64,000 nt of DNA, from NCBI RefSeq assembly GCF_963676685.1, contig NC_092350.1, positions 9,715,307 to 9,779,306 on the forward strand, written 5' to 3'. The DNA comes from Mytilus edulis. Taxonomy: Eukaryota; Mollusca; Bivalvia; Mytilida; Mytilidae. Both the position numbers and the translations under genes were made by a program. Below, piece by piece: positions 57,568 through 64,000 of this stretch. The notes under the pieces are model-generated. The model did not search any database. It was given only the letters and a program-made list of their open reading frames with translations, and was not told where the DNA came from. Every line of letters begins with the position of its first letter. Position 1 is the stretch's first letter.

Positions 57568-60500
57568 ATGGCAACCAGAAGATCCAGGATTCAGATTAAA
57601 CCTAATATTGGTGGTAAAACCTCTTCTGGTTTAAAACGTGGACAGACTAATGAAGAGAAAGGAACCAGTGTTCAAATAAGTGCAGAGCTTGCAGCAGGAG
57701 CTGCAACTGCTGTTGGTTTGAAAAAAGGTATCAGTCCAACAAAAGACCTAGGAAGGTCTACAGAAGTTCCTCGAAATTCGTCAGGCAAAGTTGGTATAGT
57801 GGTATCATCTCCAAGTATAAGGGGAGATAACAAAGGAAACACAAATCAACAGAATGACAAAAACTCTGCACACAAAACAAGTTCTGGTGTGACTAAACCA
57901 GCCTTTACAAGACTCAAAACTCTAGGGTTGAATGTTGGATCACGGGAAATTCTACACAGGAGTGAATCTAAAGAGGAAGAAAATGACAGCTCAGATGAAA
58001 ATAATGATGTTAGGCTAAAGATAGTTGAACAAAATAAAGAAAAAAGTCCAAGTAGTAAAAGGTCTCAAAGCTCTGTACTAAATAAACCTGGTACTTTTAC
58101 AAAGAGATTTAATAGTAATGTCCCTAAACCTAAAACACAACTGCCATGTTCTAGTCCTGTGGATAAGATTAGTCCAAATAAAAGTTTGATCCTCTCACCA
58201 CACACATCAGTTGAAGATAAAAATGTTGAGAAAAAGGTAGTTGATTCTCATGAACCAGAGAAAAATATAGAAAATGTTAACAACCAGATTCAAGATGGTT
58301 CAGAATCTAGTCCAAAACCTTCAGTCATACAACGTCTGCCATTTAGATCAAGATTTCCTAAAGCAAAACCAAACATTGAAGCTCTTAAACTTAGAAAGTG
58401 AGTATGTTATATGTTAACTAATGGCATAGATTCACCTTGGTTTCTTTATTTCCTTCATTATTATAATGATTTTAAAAAAGGTGGAGAATGTTATTGCAAC
58501 ATTAATTAGTATCATTGGAAGTAAGGAACGCTTTACAGAAAGGTTAAATAATTCACCATTGATACATTTATATTGATTAAAACTTTGATTTTCCTGTTTG
58601 AATGGTTTTACACTAGTAATTTTTGGAGCCCTTTATAGCTTTCTGTTCTATGTGAGCCAAGGCTCTGTGTTGAAAGCTGTACTTAACATAAGGCTATGAT
58701 GGTTTCCTTTTTATACGACCGCAAATTTTGAAAAAAATTTCGTCGTATATTGCTGTCACGTTGGCGTCTGCGTCGTCGTCGTCGTCCGTCGTCCGAATAC
58801 TTTTAGTTTTCGCACTCTAACTTTAGTAAAAGTGAATGGAAATCTATGAAATTTTAACACAAGGTTTATGACCACAAAAGGAAGGTTGGTATTGATTTTG
58901 GGAGTTTTGGTCCCAACATTTTAGGAATTAGGGGCCAAAAAGGGCCCAAATAAGCATTTTCTTGGTTTTCGCACTATAACTTTAGTTTAAGTTAATAGAA
59001 ATCTATGAAATTTTGACACAAGGTTTATGACCACAAAAGAACGGTTGGGATTGATTTTGGGAGTTTTGGTCTCAATAGTTTAGGAATTAGGGGCCAAAAA
59101 AGGGCCCAAATAAGCATTATTCTTGGTTTTCGCACAATATCATTAGTTTAAGTAAATAGAAATCAATGAAATTTAAACACAATGTTAATGACTACAAAAG
59201 GAAGGTTGGTATTGATTTTGAGAGTTTAGGTCCCAACAGTTTAGGAATTAGGGGCCAAAAAGGGACCCAAATAAGCATTTTTCTTGGTTTTCGCACCATA
59301 ACGTTAGTATAAGTAAATAGAAATCTATGAAATTTAAACACAAGGTTTATGACCATAAAAGAAAGGTTGGGTTTGATTTTGGGAGTTTTGGTCCCAACAT
59401 AATAAGGGGCCGAAAGGGTCCAAAATTAAACTTTTGTTTGATTTCATCAAAATTGAATAATTGGGGTTCTTTGATATGCTGAATCTAACTGTCATGACTG
59501 TGTATGTAGATTCTTTTGGTCCCGTTTTCAAATTGGTCTACATTAAGGTCCAAAGGGTCCAAAATTAAACTTAGTTTGATTTTGACAAAAAATGAATCAG
59601 TTAGGTTCTTTGATATGCTGAATCTAAAAATGTACTTAGATTCTTGATTATTGGCCCAGTTTTCAAGTTGGTCCAAATCGGGGTCCAAAATTAAACTTTG
59701 TTTGATTTCATCAAAAATTGAATAAATGGGGTTCTTTGATATACCAAATCTAACTGTGAATGTAGATTCTTCATTTTTGGTCCTGTTTTCAAATTGGTCT
59801 ACACTAAAGTCCAAAGGGTCCAAAATTAAACTTAGTCTGATTTTAACAAAAATTGAAATCTTGAAGTTCTTTGATATGCTGAATCCAAAAATGTACTTAG
59901 ATTTTTTTATTATGGGCCCAGTTTTCAAGTTGGTCCAAATCAGGATCTAAAATTATTATATTAAGTATTGTGCAATAGCAAGTCTTTTCAATTGCACAGT
60001 ATTGCGCAATGGCAAGAAATATCTAATTGCACAATATTGTGAAATATCAATTTTTTTTTCAATTAGAGTTATCTTTCTTTGTCCAGAATAGTAAGCAAGA
60101 AATATCTAATTGCAAAATATTGTGCAATAGCAAGATTTTTTTTTAATTGGAGTTATCTTTCTTTGTCCAGAATCAACTTAAATCTTTGTTATATACAATA
60201 TACAATGTATATTCACTTTTTACTACCAACTGATAAATTAAAATAATCTTTACCATTCAGTGATAACAAGCAGTTTTTGTACATCTTAATATTTTATGAT
60301 GTATTTAAATGAGTAGTTATTGTTGCAAACTCCATTAGAAATTTTAATTGAGATTAGTTTTGGAATAAGGGAAAGGGGGATGTGATTAAAAAAATTGGGT
60401 TCAATTTTTCTCATTTGAAATTTCATAAATAAAAAAGAAAATTTCTTCAAACATTTTTTTGAGAGGATTAATATTCAACAGCATAGTGAATTGCTCTAAG

Positions 60501-63336
60501 AGAAACAAAAATTTTAAGTTCATTAGAACACATTCATTCTGTGTCAGAAACCTATGCTGTGTCAACTATTTAATCACAATCCAAATTTAGAGCTGAATCC
60601 AGCTTGAATGTTGTGTCCATACTTGCCCTAACCATTCAGCGTTCAACCTCTGCGGTCGTATAAAGCTACGCCCTGCGGAGCATCTGGTTACTAATTGTGA
60701 CTTCTTACAATGTATATCTGAATATATGTAAATGTTGTAGAATTACTGAATAGATTTAAATGACTGCAGACTTTATATACATTATATAGAATTATGAGAG
60801 TTTATTATGGGAAATTTGAATGTAAATTAATATGAATGATTAACTTACTGTAAATTCAGAAAATATTACTGGTACATGCATTTATTACCAAGAATAAACA
60901 AAAATGTAAAATTAGTTATTGCGATTTCTGGAAAATTTGCTTGTCGATAAATATCATCTGTGTATTCTTTTTATTGGGATTCTCACATTACTTACATTTA
61001 AAAAAAAAAAGATATGATATACAAATGTATATGATGATTCTCCAACATACAGGATTACAGGACTATTAGAATCATATTCAAAACAGTGTAGCTGTGGCCA
61101 TTGATTGACAACCTTAAAGTATCCCATTGACTGGGGCAGATTAGGTGAACGTGTGTCTGCAACGACAACTGCTCACTACTTACTTATTATAGAATTTAAA
61201 CTGTGGGGTCACCAAAGGTTCTTAACGCCTTTAATATTAAAATAGTTCGAAAAATTAATCAGGAATAACTTTATGTTTTGATTTATATTATTGATATAAA
61301 TCAAAACATCGTGTTATTCCTGATTAGTTTTTCTAACTTCTTTATTTAGGTGTTGAGAACCTTTTGTGACCCCACAGTTTAAGTGCCTTTAACAAGTACA
61401 TAGTGAGCAGCGGTTGTTACAGACAAACGTTCACATAATCTGCCCCAGTCAATGGGATAATTTAAGGTTGTCAATCAATGGCCACAGCTACACTGTTTTG
61501 AATATGATTCTATATATATATTTTTTTAAATAATGCATAAAAATGAAAGACTCCTCAAAATATTTTCACTTCAGTTCCTTTATTTTCATGCCAGCTTGGA
61601 GATTTATAGTGAGTCTTGATATCTTCTGAAATTAATTTGCAAAATTCCTGTTTGATTTTACAATCATCCAGTTAACATCCAAATTATATTACAACTAAAC
61701 CCACTAACCATCTATTGAAATAGAAAATTTAAAACTCAGTACATGTATTCACTTGAAAGTTGACAAATTAGATACATGATATTATTGAAATCTTTATTTT
61801 TTTCAGTAAAAATATAAATCTGTCTGGAAGTAAAGAAGATATTTCAGCTAGACCTTCATCACCACTTAAATCACCACGACTAGGAAAAATGTAAGTTCAC
61901 TCATTACTAAGCTGGAATATTGGTAGATGTCATTTATATTTTTTGTCTTATTATATTATAATTAGTAAATCAGTTTATGCAAAAAGCCTTATCATGAAAG
62001 TTAAAACAAAAATAAAAGAGCAGATTTAAGAGATTTATGAGAGTTAAGATGAAAGAAGAGTAAAAGAAAAAAGGGTTATAAATACATGTACTGGTATAAT
62101 TTATTCAATATCATAAATATCCAATTGTTGTACAAAGCTTCTTTACTTGTTTTAAAAATCTGTTGAGTAATTGAGAAGTCAGGCAGTATCACAAAAATTT
62201 ACACTAAATTGAGTGAAGAAATTATATGCATGGTACCTCTCGAACACTGAAAGTTAACTATGAACCAAAAAAGTATTGAATTACAGGCTCCTGACTCAGG
62301 ACAGGGGTATAAAGAATGTGAAAGGTTTAAACTTGTTAATGAGTGTCACCATCCCTCTTCCATAGGACAGCACAACATAGGAAGAAGCTGTAAAAATTAA
62401 TTAGAAATGGCTCAACTCGTCAGATTGACGAAAAGCACAAAAACAGCTAGCATATATATGAAGACAAAAGACACAAAGTACCAATCTGAGAGATCTTTAA
62501 GTTGCTGAAAGCAAGTTCAAATCCAATAACAACAAATAAAAATGATTCATGTTCTCCCAGACTCATAGATCAATCACTCACACCCAACAAGTTTAGTGTA
62601 AAAACATCATAAACAGTCAGAAAAGCACAAATTGTCTCCCTTTAATTACAGTTATGTAAGTATGAACAACAATGTAATGATTTTATTTTAGTCTGCCTCC
62701 TGTAAAGTTTATAAACCACCATGCTCAGAAACCAGTCAGTCCAGTGGAAGTAGACAAATCTCAGGATACCAGTCCAGAAATTAATGTTCATACAGATGGA
62801 GCTACAGAGGCCAGGAAAAGACATTACAGTAACAGTTCTATCAGTACTGTACACAGTGATACACAGGTTAGTAGGTACAGATCAGCAGGTTTTATATTCA
62901 GTAAAATACCAGCCACAATCACCTGATTAAGCTGTAATAGAGATAAAAGTACTGTGTCAAAAATATCACTTCTGACACAATGATTTGTCAATATTATCTA
63001 ATTTGATAAACTTTTTAAAGTTTTCAAAAATCTCCATTTTTTAAGTTTTAAAAAATTCCATTGAAGAAAAATATCTTCCTTCAATTTCAATGGATTCTCA
63101 CATCACTCATCTACAATCACATAGAAATATAGTAAATTTTATACAGAAAATGAAGAAATAGTGATATTTTTTACCATTTATACATCAACTTGAATTTAAA
63201 TCCAATTTATATGACAGGGATTGTTGAAGAACAACAAACAGAAGAACGGATACACTGATGAGGATGCACCAATAAATAAAAACACTATGACTATGGGGGA
63301 TCTTATATACTGGAATCCCGGGAAAAATCAAATGGC
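57568..63336 (+). CDS. BDP1, TFIIIB B'' subunit: first four coding exons
   Basis: Coding exons are 57568-58397 (830 nt), 61807-61890 (84), 62692-62866 (175) and 63218-63336 (119). Their exon begins at an acceptor at 57553 with 14 nt of 5' UTR. Donors are GTGAGT, GTAAGT, GTTAGT and GTAAGT; acceptors are TTTTTTCAG, TTTTATTTTAG and TATATGACAG. Phases 2, 2, 0 and 2 join without a stop. The start MATRRSRIQIKPNIGG resembles the basic N-terminus of animal BDP1. A serine/lysine-rich disordered region follows, with a second KAKPNI box near residue 270. The fourth exon ends NTMTMGDLIYWNPGKNQMA, matching the vertebrate MTMRDFIYYLPDNNPM block before the SANT domain. BDP1 joins TBP and BRF1/2 on RNA polymerase III promoters in the nucleus and helps open DNA. 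The SANT domain and the rest lie beyond the window. Intron 1 holds a repeat and a long palindrome. Confidence 0.9.
58712..60688 (+). repeat. TATACGACCGCA / CGTCGTCG repeat in BDP1 intron 1
   Basis: Left end TATACGACCGCA (58712-58723) and right end TGCGGTCGTATA (60651-60662) are inverted, followed by AAGCTACGCCCTGCGGAGC. A CGTCGTCGTCGTCC tract is at 58770-58790. Inside are four imperfect units of about 170 bp ('TTCGCACTATAACTTTAG', 'TTAGGAATTAGGGGCC'), then five 'GGTCCAAAGGGTCCAAAATTAA..GATATGCTGAATCT' units and 'AATTGCACAATATTG' words. It is a large non-coding bivalve repeat; superfamily unknown. Confidence 0.65.
61069..61510. repeat. 442-bp near-perfect palindrome in BDP1 intron 1
   Basis: The left arm starts GAATCATATTCAAAACAGTG (61069) and the right arm ends with its complement at 61510. 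Matching blocks run inward through GTGGCCATTGATTGACAACC, CCCATTGACTGGGGCAGATT, CTGTGGGGTCAC and TGATTTATAT to a centre at about 61290. The arms are about 220 bp with scattered mismatches. In pre-mRNA it would form a long hairpin. It may be a foldback MITE, but no clear target duplication was found. Confidence 0.8.
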
Positions 63337-64000
63337 GTAAGTAGTAGTAATAAAAACACCATGACTATAGGGGATCTTATATACTGGAATCCTGGCAAAT
63401 ATCAAATGGCGTAAGTAATAGTAATAAAAATACTATGACTATGGGGATCTTATATACTGGAATCCTGGAAAAAATCAAATGGTGTAAGTAACATTAATAA
63501 AAAACCCATGACTATGGGGGATCTTATATACTGGAATCCTGGCAAATATCAAATGGCGTAAGTAATAGTAATAAAAATACTATGACTATAGGGGATCTTA
63601 TATACTGGAATCCTGGCAAATATCAAATGGCGTAAGTAATAGTAATAAAAATACTATGACTATGGGGGATCTTATATACTGGAATCCTGGCAAATATTAA
63701 ATGGCGTAAGTAATAGTAATAAAAATACTATGACTATGGGGGATCTTATATACTGGAATCCTGGCAAATATCAAATGGCGTAAGTAATAGTAATAAAAAT
63801 ACTATGACTATAGGGGATCTTATATACTGGAATCCTGGCAAATATCAAATGGCGTAAGTAATAGTAATAAAAATACTATGACTATGGGGGATCTTATATA
63901 CTGGAATCCTGGCAAATATTAAATGGCATAAGTAATAGTAATAAAAATACTATGACTATGGGGGATCTTATATACTGGAATCCTGGCAAATATCAAATGG
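63263..64000 (+). repeat. Ten tandem copies of the BDP1 exon end with its splice donor
   Basis: The 74-bp unit holds the last about 56 nt of the exon starting at 63218 (AAAAACACTATGACTATGGG to AAATGGC) plus GTAAGTAATAGTAAT. Donors lie at 63337, 63411, 63484, 63558, 63632, 63706, 63780, 63854 and 63928; the tenth copy is cut by the window end. Copy 3 is 73 bp, copy 9 has ATAAGT in place of GTAAGT, and copies 2 and 4-10 carry GKYQ where the exon has GKNQ. No copy after the first has its own acceptor. Confidence 0.9.

Noticed and set aside
58770..58792. CGTCGTCGTCGTCC tracts (also 49797) as coding Asp/Arg/Ser repeats
   Set aside because: They are fixed landmarks of widespread bivalve non-coding repeats, here within an intron.

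Overview
The window looks like nuclear DNA of a marine bivalve, most likely a mussel (Mytilus or a close mytilid). The reasons are its AT-richness, introns with GT-AG borders, LINE retrotransposons, and interspersed repeat families I associate with mussel and other bivalve genomes. These include the 'TGACCTTGACCTCATTTTCATGG' type, the 'GCCCCACC...GTCCGTCCG' type, the 'GCTCACCTGGCC...CGTCGTCG' type and the 'GGCGGATCC' MITE. The species call rests on memory of those families and was not searched. No rRNA, tRNA, CRISPR or prokaryotic-style operon was recognised.

Three host genes can be supported. (1) Near the right end, + strand, are the first four coding exons of BDP1, the B'' subunit of RNA polymerase III factor TFIIIB (57568-63336). 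Reading frame is continuous across all four junctions, and the last exon carries a TMTMGDLIYW block like the vertebrate protein. (2) On the - strand at 11635-12691 are the last three exons of a protein with two thrombospondin type-1 repeats, with stop codon and poly(A) signal. (3) On the - strand at 39258-39895 is a divergent homeobox gene with an N-terminal eh1-like motif. Its reading frame continues into a 2.8-kb minisatellite. A further frame-broken small gene of unknown function lies next to it (40010-40709).

Most of the rest is mobile or repetitive DNA. From left to right: a TIR element full of a repeated 15-bp word (2430-3565); mussel interspersed repeats split by a 2-kb composite element (6430-9760); the TSP1 gene; small TIR elements and repeat fragments (13-22 kb); an 8.8-kb foldback transposon with tandem-repeat arms and an 8-bp target duplication (23565-32369); a second word-rich TIR element related to the first (33345-34681); a 1.2-kb foldback element (35246-36416) abutting the minisatellite (36417-39258); the homeobox gene; a block of LINEs on the - strand (40886-49260); bivalve repeats with a nested 1.2-kb TIR element (49751-52220); a 120-bp satellite (54500-55790); and BDP1.

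The most unusual points are: the 3' end of a BDP1 exon, splice donor included, tandemly amplified about ten times; two TIR elements whose interiors are peppered in both orientations with a short word that differs between the copies; the foldback element with unequal arrays of 328-bp units in its arms; and the homeobox frame kept open through about 325 codons of minisatellite whose units are all multiples of three and open on both strands.
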